Of a stretch of 64,000 bases of DNA, positions 17,478-26,243 are shown piece by piece. Source of the stretch: CAVSRC01 sp963762605 (GTDB lineage Bacteria; Pseudomonadota; Alphaproteobacteria; Rhizobiales; Kaistiaceae). The notes under the pieces are model-generated. The model was given only the letters and a program-made list of their open reading frames with translations, did no database searches and was not told where the DNA came from. The stretch is from positions 1 through 64,000 of the forward strand of contig CAVXLJ010000030.1 in NCBI GenBank assembly GCA_963762605.1, in the 5' to 3' direction. How positions within the stretch are numbered: position 1 is the first letter of the stretch; the number at the start of each line of letters is the position of its first letter. A program made the position numbers and the translations under genes.

Positions 17478-18725
17478 ATGCCTATCATCGAACCTCGCTT
17501 CCGTGCGCTGTTTCTGGCGCTCTTCGCTGTCTTCATGCTGTTCGGCACGTCGATCACCATTATTGGCGCGACGCTGCCCAAGATCCTCGCCGAATTCCAT
17601 TGGAATTACTTCATGGCCGGCGTGGTGATTGGCGCCGGCTCGGTGGCCTATTTCGTGTCGTCGTTTGTCGCAGGGTATCTGGTCAAGTACTGGGGCCCCA
17701 AGCCAACCATCGTGCTTGGGCTGTTGTTCGAAGTCATCGGACTCACTTTCTTTGCGGCCACCTCCGATCCTTTTGCCAACACGCTGCTCAGCGCGCTGAT
17801 CGGTCTCGGTCAGGGGTGCATCGAAGTCGGCGTCAATACGTCGACGCTGCGTATTGACCCGCACAACAGCGGGCGACCGATGAACCTGATGCACGGCGCA
17901 TTTGCCGTTGGTGCGATCCTCGGGCCGCTCGCCGTCGGCATCTTGATCCAGATCGGCCTGAACTGGATCTTCGTTTACCGCGGAATGGCGGTGATTTTCG
18001 GCCTGCTGGTCGTGGTGACGTGGTTCATGGCATTGCCGAAAACCACTCACCAACCGACGGATGGCGACGAGGCGCCGGGACGCTTGAGTGCAAATCCCGC
18101 CTATTGGCTTTCGTTCATCGCGCTGTTCCTTTACGTCGGCGTCGAACTGGGCGTCTCGAACTGGGTCGCGGAGTATTTCGTTACCACGTTTGACCACTCG
18201 GCCGCGGCCGGGGCGCTGCTGGTTTCACTTTTCTGGGCGGGCTTGCTCGCCGGGCGCTTCGGCGTTCCGCTTCTCTACAAGGGGTCGCGCCAGGATGAAG
18301 TGCTTGTTGGGTTCTCCATACTGGCGACCGTGTCGATCGCCCTGCTCACGCTCCTTGGCTATATCGCCGCCACCCCGCTCACGATCGGCATTGCGCAAGG
18401 TTTCGTGTTCCTCGCCGGATTGGGGTGCTCGATCTACTACCCGGTCGTCATCACACTGCTCGGCAGATGCTTCCCTCACGCGCAAAGCCAGGTCGTCGGT
18501 TTCGCGGCGACCGGAGGCGGCATCGGCGCGTTCCTGTTCCCGTTCGTCATGTCGGCGATCGCTCAGAATTGGGGAATCCGAGCCGGCTTCGCGACCTACG
18601 GCATGTTCGCCGTCGCCATGACCATCGCGGGTTACGGGCTGGCCAGCATCGCCAAGAGAGGAAAGCCGCCGGTCGCAGGAAAGGTCGTCTCGGCGCCCGC
18701 TTCCCAAACGACAATCACCGACTAG
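17478..18725 (+). CDS. MFS transporter, fucose-permease (FHS)-like
   Basis: 415 aa inner-membrane protein with twelve predicted hydrophobic segments. The first half has 'VAGYLVKYWGPKPTIVLGLL' (loop 2-3 motif variant) and 'GLGQGCIEVGVNTSTLR' followed by 'NLMHGAFAVGAILGPLAVG', a pattern seen in the FHS/fucose permease group. The second half has 'AGRFGVPLLYKGSRQ' and 'FPHAQSQVVGFAATGGGIGAFLFPF'. It probably imports a sugar or related polyol by proton symport. Together with the preceding reductase it forms a two-gene unit not obviously tied to the flanking ABC systems. Confidence 0.88.
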   Translation: MPIIEPRFRALFLALFAVFMLFGTSITIIGATLPKILAEFHWNYFMAGVVIGAGSVAYFVSSFVAGYLVKYWGPKPTIVLGLLFEVIGLTFFAATSDPFANTLLSALIGLGQGCIEVGVNTSTLRIDPHNSGRPMNLMHGAFAVGAILGPLAVGILIQIGLNWIFVYRGMAVIFGLLVVVTWFMALPKTTHQPTDGDEAPGRLSANPAYWLSFIALFLYVGVELGVSNWVAEYFVTTFDHSAAAGALLVSLFWAGLLAGRFGVPLLYKGSRQDEVLVGFSILATVSIALLTLLGYIAATPLTIGIAQGFVFLAGLGCSIYYPVVITLLGRCFPHAQSQVVGFAATGGGIGAFLFPFVMSAIAQNWGIRAGFATYGMFAVAMTIAGYGLASIAKRGKPPVAGKVVSAPASQTTITD

Positions 18726-18777
18726 TGTCCGGGAACGCCTGCGCTTGCGAGCGACGGCCCGCTCCTGCCGCCAGCAC

Positions 18778-19794
18778 CTATTTCCTGATGTGCTGGCTTT
18801 CCGCCCGCGCCGTTACCACGGCGATAATCAGCACCGCGCCATTGAAGATCGGCTGGGCCCAAAATGGCGCGCCCAAGAGGTTCAGCCCGTTGAAGCCGAC
18901 TGCCAACAGGAGAATCGCCACAACGATGCCGGGAACATTGTAGTAGCCGGGCCGGTAGGTGATGACGCTGAGGAACGAGGCCGCGTAGGCGGGAAGCAGC
19001 AATTCCGGACCGAAGCCCGCGTTGGCTGCGCCGCTTTGGCCAAGTGCGAAGATTGCCCCGATCCCAACCAGGAAGCCCGAGATCGCGAACGAACCGACCT
19101 TGAGAGCGCCGACCGGCACACCGGCGAGGAACGCGACCCGCTCCGAACCGCCGATGGCGTAGAGCTTGCGACCGAGCGGCGTATGCTCGAGGCCCACGAA
19201 CAGGATGAACGCCAGCACGATTGTCAGCCACACGGCCGGCCCGAGGCCGAAGATATGCCCCTGGCCGATCCGGGTGATGATTTTCGGAATCCCGTTGAAC
19301 AGCACCTGTCCGCCGCTGATACCAAGGGTGAGGCCGCTGAGCAGGATGCCGGTTCCGAGCGTCGCGATGAACGAGCTGATGCGGAGCCGCACCGTCAAGA
19401 GTCCATTGACGACCCCGACGAGAACGCCGGCGAGGAGCATCGCTGGGATCACCACCGGTGCGCCGAAGCCCTGCCCGCCGAGGAACGCGCCAATCATCGC
19501 CAGGAAACCGATCAGATAGCCGAGCGACAGGTCGAATTCGCCGATGATAAGTGGCACCAACGCCGCGAACGCCATGCAACTCACGACCGACTGTACGACG
19601 AGGACGTTCTGCCAATTGCGTATCGTCAGGAACTGCTCGTTAAGAGCAGAGAACGCCACGATCATCACGGCCAGCAGCACCAAGCTGGCGTAGCGGGCGA
19701 ACAGCGTGCGGACCAAGCTGCGGGAAGCCGCTGTCGCGCCGTCGGCGTTACCCCCCGGCGGCGCAGCGGCGATTGTGGTCTTTGCGGACTTCAT
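18778..19794 (-). CDS. ABC transporter permease (RbsC-like, CUT2) of the aromatic-linked importer
   Basis: 338 aa. The ATG at 19794 overlaps the ATPase stop by 4 nt. After an Ala-rich polar tail there are about ten hydrophobic segments, with 'LVPLIIGEFDLSLGYLIGFLAMIGAFLG', 'GRKLYAIGGSERVAFLAGVPV' and a C-terminal 'GAPFWAQPIFNGAVLIIAVV'. The usual 'GGIDLSVG' is replaced by 'GEFDLSLG'. Last gene of the 23590-18778 unit, whose first promoter carries a predicted HpaR-type site. Confidence 0.92.
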   Translation of the reverse strand: MKSAKTTIAAAPPGGNADGATAASRSLVRTLFARYASLVLLAVMIVAFSALNEQFLTIRNWQNVLVVQSVVSCMAFAALVPLIIGEFDLSLGYLIGFLAMIGAFLGGQGFGAPVVIPAMLLAGVLVGVVNGLLTVRLRISSFIATLGTGILLSGLTLGISGGQVLFNGIPKIITRIGQGHIFGLGPAVWLTIVLAFILFVGLEHTPLGRKLYAIGGSERVAFLAGVPVGALKVGSFAISGFLVGIGAIFALGQSGAANAGFGPELLLPAYAASFLSVITYRPGYYNVPGIVVAILLLAVGFNGLNLLGAPFWAQPIFNGAVLIIAVVTARAESQHIRK

Positions 19795-21296
19795 GCGTAG
19801 CACCATTGGCTAATGGTTTCGTGATTGAGGTTCTCCCCGGTCAGCTCCGTCGCGATCACGCCGTCGTGGAGAACGACGACGCGCGAGCAGAGCGCGGCAA
19901 GCTGCTCGGGCTCGGTTGAGAAGAAGAGAATGCCGATACCGTCGCCGGCGGCGCGGCGCAGAATCTCGAATATCTTCTCCCGTGCCCCCGGATCAACCCC
20001 GGAAGTGGGGTCGTCGAGGACCAGAACCGACGGGCGAAGATGCAGCCATTTGCCGAGGAGCGCCTTCTGCTGGTTGCCGCCGCTGAGCTGGCCGAACAGC
20101 ATGTCGGAGGCCGCCGGTCGCACATCGAAATCGGCGATCGCCTGCGACACCATCGACCGCTCACGGGCCGGCTGCATGAAATAGCGATCGACGTCGGGGA
20201 GCGCGATGTTCTCCGCGATCGACAGCGTCGCGATGCCGCCCAGGCGCAACCGGTCGGCCGGCAATACAGCGATGCCAGCTTCGATTGTCGCTTTCGGATT
20301 GCCCCTCCTCGAGAGGGGACGGCCTTTCACCGACACACTTCCCTCGCGAAAGCCGATCGCACCGCTCAGCACCTGCGGCAGCTCGCCGATCCCGGATTCA
20401 GCGAGACCTGCAACGCCAAGAATCTCACCCTTGTGAAGTCGCAGCGAGAGCCCGGCGAGGCGATCCACCGTCAGGCGATCGATTGTCAGGATGGCTTCGT
20501 CCGACGGCGCGGCGATTGCAGGTCCCGAATGGCCGGCGCCGACCGCCGCTGCAGGCGCCGCCCGGCGTGAATCGCCCACCATGTGTCGCACGATAACGTC
20601 GTCGTTGATGCTGCCCACGGCGCCCACGAAGACCCTCCGCCCGTCCCTCAGGATCGTCATGCGGTCGGCGCGCCCGGACAGCTCTGCCAGCCGGTGCGTT
20701 ACCATGAGGACGCTGATGCCGCTCCTGGCCAGCGCCGCAATCTGATCCAGGAACGGTTCCGCCTCGTTGCGCGGCAGCGATGCGGTCGCCTCGTCGAGCA
20801 CCAGCAGGTTTACTCCGGCGTCCACCCGGTCAAGCGCGATGACCAGCGCCACGAGCGCGCGTTCGGCCGGGCTGAGCGTGCCGGCGAGGCGGTCGGGATC
20901 GAGCGTGATGCCGAACCGCTCGAGCTTCTCCTTGACGCTCTGCCGCAGCAGGCGCCAGCGAACCAGCCCGCGCAAGGTCGGATAACCCCGGAAAAGCGCG
21001 ATGCATTCGGCCACCGTCGCCGTGTCGATCAGCGGCATCTCCTGGTGGACCACGGCGATACCGAGACGGCCTGCCGATGCCGGCGATGCGATCGTGTCCA
21101 GACGCCGTCCCGCCACGGAAATCAAGCCGCCATCGGCCTGGTAGACGCCGGTGAGGATCTTCACCAACGTCGACTTGCCGCTGCCATTGGCGCCGAGAAG
21201 CGCATGCACCTCTCCGTCGCGCATCTCGATATCAACCGCGTCGAGGACACGCTTGCCAGCAAAGGACTTGGTGATCTGCTCGGCTGCGAGGGTCAT
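19791..21296 (-). CDS. ABC transporter ATP-binding protein (RbsA-like) with non-canonical motifs
   Basis: 501 aa, two nucleotide domains. Walker A 'GANGSGKST' is at 35-43. The first signature is 'LSPAERALVALVIAL' instead of LSGGQ, and the first Walker B is 'LLVLDEATAS' (Ala for Pro). The second domain has 'GVAGLAESGIGEL', a good signature 'LSGGNQQKALLGKW', and Walker B 'VLVLDDPTSGVD', with Asp where the catalytic Glu normally sits. At least one ATP site may therefore be weak. An insert rich in Ala/Pro links the halves around residue 245. Cotranscribed with the downstream permease. Confidence 0.92.
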   Translation of the reverse strand: MTLAAEQITKSFAGKRVLDAVDIEMRDGEVHALLGANGSGKSTLVKILTGVYQADGGLISVAGRRLDTIASPASAGRLGIAVVHQEMPLIDTATVAECIALFRGYPTLRGLVRWRLLRQSVKEKLERFGITLDPDRLAGTLSPAERALVALVIALDRVDAGVNLLVLDEATASLPRNEAEPFLDQIAALARSGISVLMVTHRLAELSGRADRMTILRDGRRVFVGAVGSINDDVIVRHMVGDSRRAAPAAAVGAGHSGPAIAAPSDEAILTIDRLTVDRLAGLSLRLHKGEILGVAGLAESGIGELPQVLSGAIGFREGSVSVKGRPLSRRGNPKATIEAGIAVLPADRLRLGGIATLSIAENIALPDVDRYFMQPARERSMVSQAIADFDVRPAASDMLFGQLSGGNQQKALLGKWLHLRPSVLVLDDPTSGVDPGAREKIFEILRRAAGDGIGILFFSTEPEQLAALCSRVVVLHDGVIATELTGENLNHETISQWCYA

Positions 21297-21336
21297 CTTG
21301 GCGTCATCCGCCGCATCGGGTCCAACGCGATCCCGC

Positions 21337-22371
21337 TCACACCGTGCCGACGGGCGTCAGCGGCGAGCCGAACGAACCAGGCAGTCGCAGCGGCGGTGCA
21401 GTCAGGAAGAAACGCGATCGCTGGTGTGCCTTCAGCCAGTTGTTCAGGTCGGTCAGCATCCACAGCTCGCCCAGATGAATCCCCAATTCCGCGATGCAGC
21501 GCCTGTGGATCGGCAGTCCGGCAAAATGGTCGGCGTCGGCGTGCGGATGCGAGTGGCCGTATTGCTGTAGCCCTTCGACTGCGAAGTTGTCCGCGATCAG
21601 GACCGAAATGCCGCTTTCGTCGATCCACTGGAGAAGCCGGTCGTCGGCGCCGTCAAGAACTGCATAGGCATTATGCAGCAATTCGGGATCGGGATTTCCC
21701 TTCTGGTCGGCGACCGCTTTCGCCCAGCCGGTGTGGAGACACAGCATGTCGCCGGTCTCGACGACCACGCCGTCCTTGTCCATCGCCTGCATCAGATCGT
21801 CATAGCCGACATGCTTCCTTTCGGCGCCGAAGCGCGAAAAGAGGTCGACCATGACGCCGCGACCCTGCACGCAGGTCTCCGCCATGTTCTCTATGCCGAG
21901 CTTGTGGGCACCCGGCGTGCCGGGACCGTCGGGACCGACGATGTCCGTCCCCGCCCGAAAGCCGTTGTAATAGACGATCTCGTCCTTGCCATCGCCGTCG
22001 ACGTCGAAGGGCTCGGCGATATGGCTGAGCGCATCCCACTGGGTCGAGTACTGAGTGAAGAGGGTGACCGCGTCGTCGCTGACGAAGTCCGACCAGTGAT
22101 CGTGCTGGAGACCCATCGGAAAACTGACGAAGTGATGGCCGCCCGTCATCGGAGCGATGGTGCGCTCCGGCGGCTGGCGTTCGGCCACCAGCGCATTTCC
22201 GCCGGGCAGGTCGAGTGGCAGGCTGAGACAGAAGGCAAGGCCCTCCACGATCTCCGCCGCCGCCGCCCGCCGGCGCTCCGGCGTGATGAGGTTGAGCCGC
22301 CCGACCTGATCGTCCTCGCCAAAGTCACCCCAGTTGGAATGTTCCGGTCGGACCTGCCAGCGCTTGCCCAC
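21337..22371 (-). CDS. Cyclase-family (kynurenine formamidase-like) metal hydrolase
   Basis: 344 aa from a GTG at 22371 that has GGAGG 8 nt upstream; the frame is open further upstream into the binding-protein gene, but that part is a shadow. The longer cyclase-type subfamily is indicated by 'NWGDFGEDDQVGRLNLITPERR', 'STQWDALSH' (variant of the HxGTHxDxPxH metal motif), 'GIENMAETCVQGRGVMVDL', 'GDMLCLHTGWAK' and 'HRRCIAELGIHLGELW'. Members hydrolyse amides, lactones or cyclic acids. It lies between the binding protein and the ATPase of the same importer, so it likely opens the imported substrate (inference). Confidence 0.88.
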   Translation of the reverse strand: MGKRWQVRPEHSNWGDFGEDDQVGRLNLITPERRRAAAAEIVEGLAFCLSLPLDLPGGNALVAERQPPERTIAPMTGGHHFVSFPMGLQHDHWSDFVSDDAVTLFTQYSTQWDALSHIAEPFDVDGDGKDEIVYYNGFRAGTDIVGPDGPGTPGAHKLGIENMAETCVQGRGVMVDLFSRFGAERKHVGYDDLMQAMDKDGVVVETGDMLCLHTGWAKAVADQKGNPDPELLHNAYAVLDGADDRLLQWIDESGISVLIADNFAVEGLQQYGHSHPHADADHFAGLPIHRRCIAELGIHLGELWMLTDLNNWLKAHQRSRFFLTAPPLRLPGSFGSPLTPVGTV

Positions 22372-22447
22372 TTCCAACACCTCCCAACAAAATGGTTCGC
22401 TCCGGAGCTTGGTGACGCTCCGGAGCAATGCTGTCGCTTTCGCCGGC

Positions 22448-23590
22448 CTATTTCCACAGCTTGAGGTAGGCCGACTTGTAGTCGTACGAGGCGTGCCAGT
22501 CGGCGCCGGGGGCCGGCAGGTTCGTCTTGTCCAGCATCTGGAAAGGAACGTTCTCGCCGTTCGGCTCAATGACCGGTTGGCCGTTGAGGACGCGGATGGA
22601 CTGGTCGATCAGCGCGTAGCCGAGATAGGTGTTGTCGAAGGCGCAGTCGGCAACCTGCACGCGGCCGTTACGAATGAAATCGAGGTTCTGCTCGTCGCCA
22701 AGCTGACTGAGGAGCTTGACGCGATCGCCGAGGCCCGCCTGGGCGATGGCATTGACCATGAACGCTGCCGCCGGGTCGAACGGCCCGACCACGTAGGTCA
22801 CTTTCGGATGGGACTGAAGGTACCCGACCGTCTGCTGCCCGAGGGTCGTCGCGACCTGCGAGCCCGTCGTCTGCATGAGCGGCTGAAGCGTGCAGCCCTT
22901 GCACTCCTTGAGGCGCGCAAGCAGGCCGAGGTTGACCGCTCGCACCGTTGGAAACTCGTCAGCGGTGACGACCAGCACATTGGCCTTGCCACCGGAGTCG
23001 GCGATGATCCAGTCGGCCATGCGGCGGCCGACCTCGGGCATGTTCGGGCTGACGTCAAGAACGTAGTCCAGATTGTCTCCCTCAGGCTTCAGAACCGGGT
23101 TCGGCGAGTTGGTGCTGTCTGTGCCGGAGAGAACCGGTATGCCCGCCTTCTTTGCGGCGCTCAGCCCGAGCTGAACGAAATTCGGATCGATCGACATGAG
23201 GAGAATGAGGTTCGACCCGGCCGAGACTGCGTCGAGGATGGCGGCGTTCTGCTTCTGCTGAGTGCCGCCGCCGTCGTACTGCGTGACGGTCCAGCCGAGA
23301 GCCTTCGCCGCTTCGGCCGCCGCGTCGGCTGGCGCCGTGCAACCGTGGAAGGCCGCCGCGCAAGGAATTATCCCCACCTTGATGCCTTTCGGGGCCTTGG
23401 CCGGTTCGGTCGGACCCTTGAAGGTCGCCGGCGTCTCCATGCGGGCAACATCCTTCGTCGCGTCGGCGGCGAACGCGGATGCACCCATGAATGCGATGAA
23501 AGCACCGACGACCACGCCGGTCACCACACGTCCCGGCAACGCGGAATTCGCGCGGCGCCGAGGACGATCGCTACAACCCTTCACGCTCAT
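22448..23590 (-). CDS. Periplasmic substrate-binding protein (CUT2 / RbsB-like)
   Basis: 380 aa from the ATG at 23590, with GGAGGGATCA directly upstream. A long basic N region (CSDRPRRR) precedes the hydrophobic core 'VVTGVVVGAFIAFMGASAFA-AD', giving cleavage near residue 44. The mature part has 'VGIIPCAAAFHGCTAPADAAAEAAKALGW', 'QNAAILDAVSAGSNLILLMSIDP' and 'KVTYVVGPFDPAAAFMVNAI'. Four Cys, including 'KECKGCTL', could form disulfides, which is unusual for a ribose-type binding protein. Promoter region carries an HpaR-type site 39 nt upstream, so the ligand may be an aromatic precursor rather than a plain sugar (inference). Confidence 0.9.
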   Translation of the reverse strand: MSVKGCSDRPRRRANSALPGRVVTGVVVGAFIAFMGASAFAADATKDVARMETPATFKGPTEPAKAPKGIKVGIIPCAAAFHGCTAPADAAAEAAKALGWTVTQYDGGGTQQKQNAAILDAVSAGSNLILLMSIDPNFVQLGLSAAKKAGIPVLSGTDSTNSPNPVLKPEGDNLDYVLDVSPNMPEVGRRMADWIIADSGGKANVLVVTADEFPTVRAVNLGLLARLKECKGCTLQPLMQTTGSQVATTLGQQTVGYLQSHPKVTYVVGPFDPAAAFMVNAIAQAGLGDRVKLLSQLGDEQNLDFIRNGRVQVADCAFDNTYLGYALIDQSIRVLNGQPVIEPNGENVPFQMLDKTNLPAPGADWHASYDYKSAYLKLWK

Positions 23591-23628
23591 TGATCCCTCC
23601 TTCCCAAGACTGGAACGCGACGAGATAC

Positions 23629-23640
23629 ATATCATGTTAA
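23629..23640 (-). promoter_or_regulatory. Predicted HpaR-type site TTAACATGATAT upstream of the binding-protein operon
   Basis: Minus-strand reading TTAACATGATAT followed by GTATCTCG, 39 nt upstream of the ATG at 23590. It shares TTAACATG and the trailing TATCT with the other five copies in 25316-27623. The surrounding AT-rich stretch supports a promoter here. Confidence 0.55.
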
Positions 23641-23796
23641 TTAATCGCTGCAAATCCCGGAAGTGGATTTTCGCGGCGGATCATGCGCGGAAACGACAAT
23701 GGCGCGCCCGGCGTCGGCGGCATGGGCGCGACCGTCGCTTCACGGGGTTCATGCGTGACGGGATATCTGGTGCCGCGGCGCTCGCGCGGTGCTGCG

Positions 23797-24561
23797 TCAA
23801 CCGGCGACAGGTCCGATCGTATCGCCGACCGACAGCGCGCCCTTTTGCAGGACCTTCAGGTAGATGCCGCAGTCCAGGTGATCGTAGATCTGCATCAGGC
23901 TCTTCGGCAGGTTGAGGTCGCGTGCGCCGGTGAGGGGATCGACATTGACGGCCGCACACCGGTCGATTCGCTTGGTGACCTCGAACCTGACGCCGCCGCC
24001 CACCACCTGCGTGCCGACCCACGAGAACTCCTCCCAGGCCGGCAGTCCCTCGACATAGAGGTTGCCGCGAAAACGCAGCGGGTGGACCTCCACGCCGAGC
24101 TTGCGGCCGATTTCGCGCACGGTCTCCAGGTTGATCAGCGAGACGACCATGCCCGTCGATGTATCCTGAAAGGAGAACCCGGGCGCCGAGATCACGCGCG
24201 GCGGACCGCGGAGGTCGTCGGCCGCATAGCGCTCGAAAAAGGTTTCGATCGCATGCCGGCCCTCCTTGGTGTCGAGCCGCCCCTCGGCAAGCACCTCGCC
24301 GTCCTTGCGGATCGTCAGCATCTGCGTCGTCTCGTCGAACTTCGTCCGAAGTTCCGCCAGCCGCTCGTGCTTCATCAGCATCAGAAACGCGTTCTTGCTG
24401 ATCCATTTCGGCGCGCCGGGATCGAAATCGGACGGCCCGTTCTCGATCGCGTAGGCGCGGTCGAAGGGGATGACGGCACCGACATCGAGCCAAACGCGCT
24501 GCATCGGCTCGGGCGACAGGCCCTTGACGGGAAAGCGGAAGATTTCGGCGATCTGCGTCAT
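23797..24561 (-). CDS. MOSC-domain protein (YcbX/mARC-like molybdenum-cofactor enzyme, without its own ferredoxin domain)
   Basis: 254 aa. An N-terminal MOSC_N beta-barrel ('IAEIFRFPVKGLSPEPMQRVWLDVGAVIPFDRAYAIENG') is followed by the MOSC core with the conserved Cys in 'RIDRCAAVNVDPLTGARDLNLP', which in this family ligates molybdenum, and 'DCGIYLKVLQKGALSVGDTI'. E. coli YcbX has the same two domains plus a C-terminal 2Fe-2S ferredoxin; here that domain is absent. A free 2Fe-2S ferredoxin is encoded at 26377 under the same type of predicted operator. Likely reduces N-hydroxylated or related compounds (inference). Confidence 0.88.
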   Translation of the reverse strand: MTQIAEIFRFPVKGLSPEPMQRVWLDVGAVIPFDRAYAIENGPSDFDPGAPKWISKNAFLMLMKHERLAELRTKFDETTQMLTIRKDGEVLAEGRLDTKEGRHAIETFFERYAADDLRGPPRVISAPGFSFQDTSTGMVVSLINLETVREIGRKLGVEVHPLRFRGNLYVEGLPAWEEFSWVGTQVVGGGVRFEVTKRIDRCAAVNVDPLTGARDLNLPKSLMQIYDHLDCGIYLKVLQKGALSVGDTIGPVAG

Positions 24562-24597
24562 GGAATCCTCACCACTGCTGCTGGCGTCGACCTGAGA

Positions 24598-25218
24598 TTA
24601 GCGCGCTTCGGTCCAGCTTTCCGAAAGCCCAAGGCCGCTGGTGCTGTATGGCCGTCCGAGCCGATCGCGCGGCCACGCTTGCCCTTCGGCCGGCGTGCCA
24701 TTGATCGTCAGCCGCGCAGCAAGCGTCGGCACCAGGACGGTGCATACGCCATAGGGCCGCTCCTGGCCCGGCCGCGTGTGGACGAGAATCGGATCGAGGA
24801 AGTCGCTCCACGTCATCTCGATCTGCATGTCGTACGCCCTGACCTGCTCGGTCCAGAAGAAATGCGGGTCGCCGGTGCGCGTGAAGCTGGCGTCGAACAC
24901 CGGAATGGAAATGTCCTTGAGATCGGGGACAAGCATTCCTTGGATGGTGCGCTGGAGCCAGCGCGTCATCGCCATATTGTCCGAATAAATGCGCCAGCGT
25001 CCCTCGGTCAGCTCGCTCTTGAGGTAGAGTGCGTGCCCCGGACCCGACGGACTGAACAGGACGCGCCAGAAGCTCACCTCGGTCGAATGCGGATCGCCGT
25101 CTTTGGCGCTCAGCCGCATGAATTGGTTCTCGCCGGTGACGACGACACGGTTCTCGTCAACCGACGAGTCGCCGCCCTCGTATTCGCTGCGCTTTGGCTT
25201 GCGGACTTTGGCGTTCAC
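24598..25218 (-). CDS. Conserved-looking protein of unknown function
   Basis: 207 aa from the GTG at 25218, which has GAGGGAGGG upstream. No signal peptide or membrane segment. The N terminus is basic (NAKVRKPKRSE). The remainder is Trp/Phe-rich with predicted alternating strands: 'EVSFWRVLFSPSGPGHALYLKSELTEGRWRIYS', 'FFWTEQVRAYDMQIEMTWSDFLDPILVHT', 'YGVCTVLVPTLAARLTING'. This suggests a beta-barrel binding or lipocalin-like fold, but I do not recognise the family. It has its own predicted HpaR-type promoter and leads into the MOSC gene after 36 nt, so it probably belongs to the aromatic regulon. Confidence 0.75.
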   Translation of the reverse strand: MNAKVRKPKRSEYEGGDSSVDENRVVVTGENQFMRLSAKDGDPHSTEVSFWRVLFSPSGPGHALYLKSELTEGRWRIYSDNMAMTRWLQRTIQGMLVPDLKDISIPVFDASFTRTGDPHFFWTEQVRAYDMQIEMTWSDFLDPILVHTRPGQERPYGVCTVLVPTLAARLTINGTPAEGQAWPRDRLGRPYSTSGLGLSESWTEAR

Positions 25219-25315
25219 GGCCGACCCTCCCTCGTGGCTGGGATGCGCGGGGGCGACACGACCGGACAAGGCAGATGATTCGGCGCGACGGGCAAGTGCA
25301 TTCCCGCGATATTAA

Positions 25316-25349
25316 TTATCATGTTAAGTTTCTCGTGCCGCCGAGTCAA
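25316..25349 (-). promoter_or_regulatory. Promoter with embedded HpaR-type site upstream of the unknown-protein/MOSC unit
   Basis: On the minus strand a -35 TTGACT (complement of 25344-25349) and -10 TAACAT (complement of 25321-25326) are separated by 17 nt. The -10 lies inside the site TTAACATGATAA (25316-25327), so a bound repressor would block polymerase. The promoter overlaps the 3' end of the isomerase gene and lies 98 nt upstream of the GTG at 25218. Confidence 0.65.
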
Positions 25350-26214
25350 CGGCGGCGCGATGCCCTGCGGCGTCCGGCGGCACCGCTTTCCGCCGCCTGC
25401 CGGCCTCGCCGGCCCGTGCAAGGAAGCGGTCGGCGCTCGCCTTCAGAAGGCGCGCCCGCTCCACGAACGGCAACTTGCCACGCGCGTCCCCGAAAGGCAC
25501 TTCAACGCTGATTTGAACGTGCGGCGGCATTACGGCCCAGATCGCATCGAGGTCGAACGTCCCGTCGCCGGGAAGTTGGCGATTGAATCGCGCCTCGTGG
25601 ACCAGTGCTTCTCGCCCGATCGGCGCCAGCGCACCGCCGTCGCAAAGCTGAAGCTCGTGGATCAGCGCCGGCTCGATGTCGAGGAAGTCATCAAAACGCG
25701 TATTGCACCGGTTGATGTGCAGGCAGTCGGTCATCAGCCCGCTGTTGGCGGCACCGGCGTTCTGCACGACGCGAAGGGTTGCCGCGAGAGAATTGGGTTG
25801 AGTGAAGGCCATGTATTCGAGATCCGCCGTCAAGCCGAAAGGCGCCGCCGCCGCGCAGAGCGCCGCGTAGTTGTCGGTGAGGCGCGCCTCGTCGGCGTCG
25901 TCGGCAATCGTCTGAATGATGCGGGCGCCAAGCCTTCCGGCCGCCTCGAATCCCGGCACATAGCTCTCCGGGTCGGTATCGGGACGCAACCAGATCGCCT
26001 CGATGTCGAGGACGCGCAGGCCGTTGTCTGCGATCAACGCCTGGGTCTCGCGCATCATCGGCGTGTTGCCGATGAGCGGATGCTGCGCCTCGCCGGGCAT
26101 GGTCGGGAATATGCGCAGGCCGACCGCGTCGAAACCCGCCTCGGCGGCTGTGCGAACCACCTCCGGCGGGCTGGCGTCGAGCATCGTCAGGTGTGGCAAC
26201 GAGACGATTGTCAT
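25324..26214 (-). CDS. TIM-barrel sugar phosphate isomerase/epimerase-family protein
   Basis: 296 aa from the ATG at 26214; GTG at 26238 is an alternative. The AP-endonuclease-2/xylose-isomerase-like barrel is indicated by 'AAEAGFDAVGLRIFP', metal-site candidates in 'LTADLEYMAF' (Glu), 'LMTDCLHINRC' (Asp and His), 'IHELQLCDG' and 'ISVEVPFGDARGKLPF' (Glu). Related proteins act on sugars, inosose or hydroxypyruvate. It carries its own predicted HpaR-type promoter, which suggests it handles an intermediate of the aromatic-linked pathway; no known hpa step needs it. Substrate unknown. Confidence 0.82.
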   Translation of the reverse strand: MTIVSLPHLTMLDASPPEVVRTAAEAGFDAVGLRIFPTMPGEAQHPLIGNTPMMRETQALIADNGLRVLDIEAIWLRPDTDPESYVPGFEAAGRLGARIIQTIADDADEARLTDNYAALCAAAAPFGLTADLEYMAFTQPNSLAATLRVVQNAGAANSGLMTDCLHINRCNTRFDDFLDIEPALIHELQLCDGGALAPIGREALVHEARFNRQLPGDGTFDLDAIWAVMPPHVQISVEVPFGDARGKLPFVERARLLKASADRFLARAGEAGRRRKAVPPDAAGHRAAVDSAARET

Positions 26215-26243
26215 GGCGGTTCCCTGGTCGCGCAGCACGTAGT

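Noticed and set aside
23683..25278. 531-codon plus-strand frame over the MOSC and unknown genes
   Set aside because: Antisense shadow; no motif, and the minus-strand genes have ribosome sites and recognisable domains.
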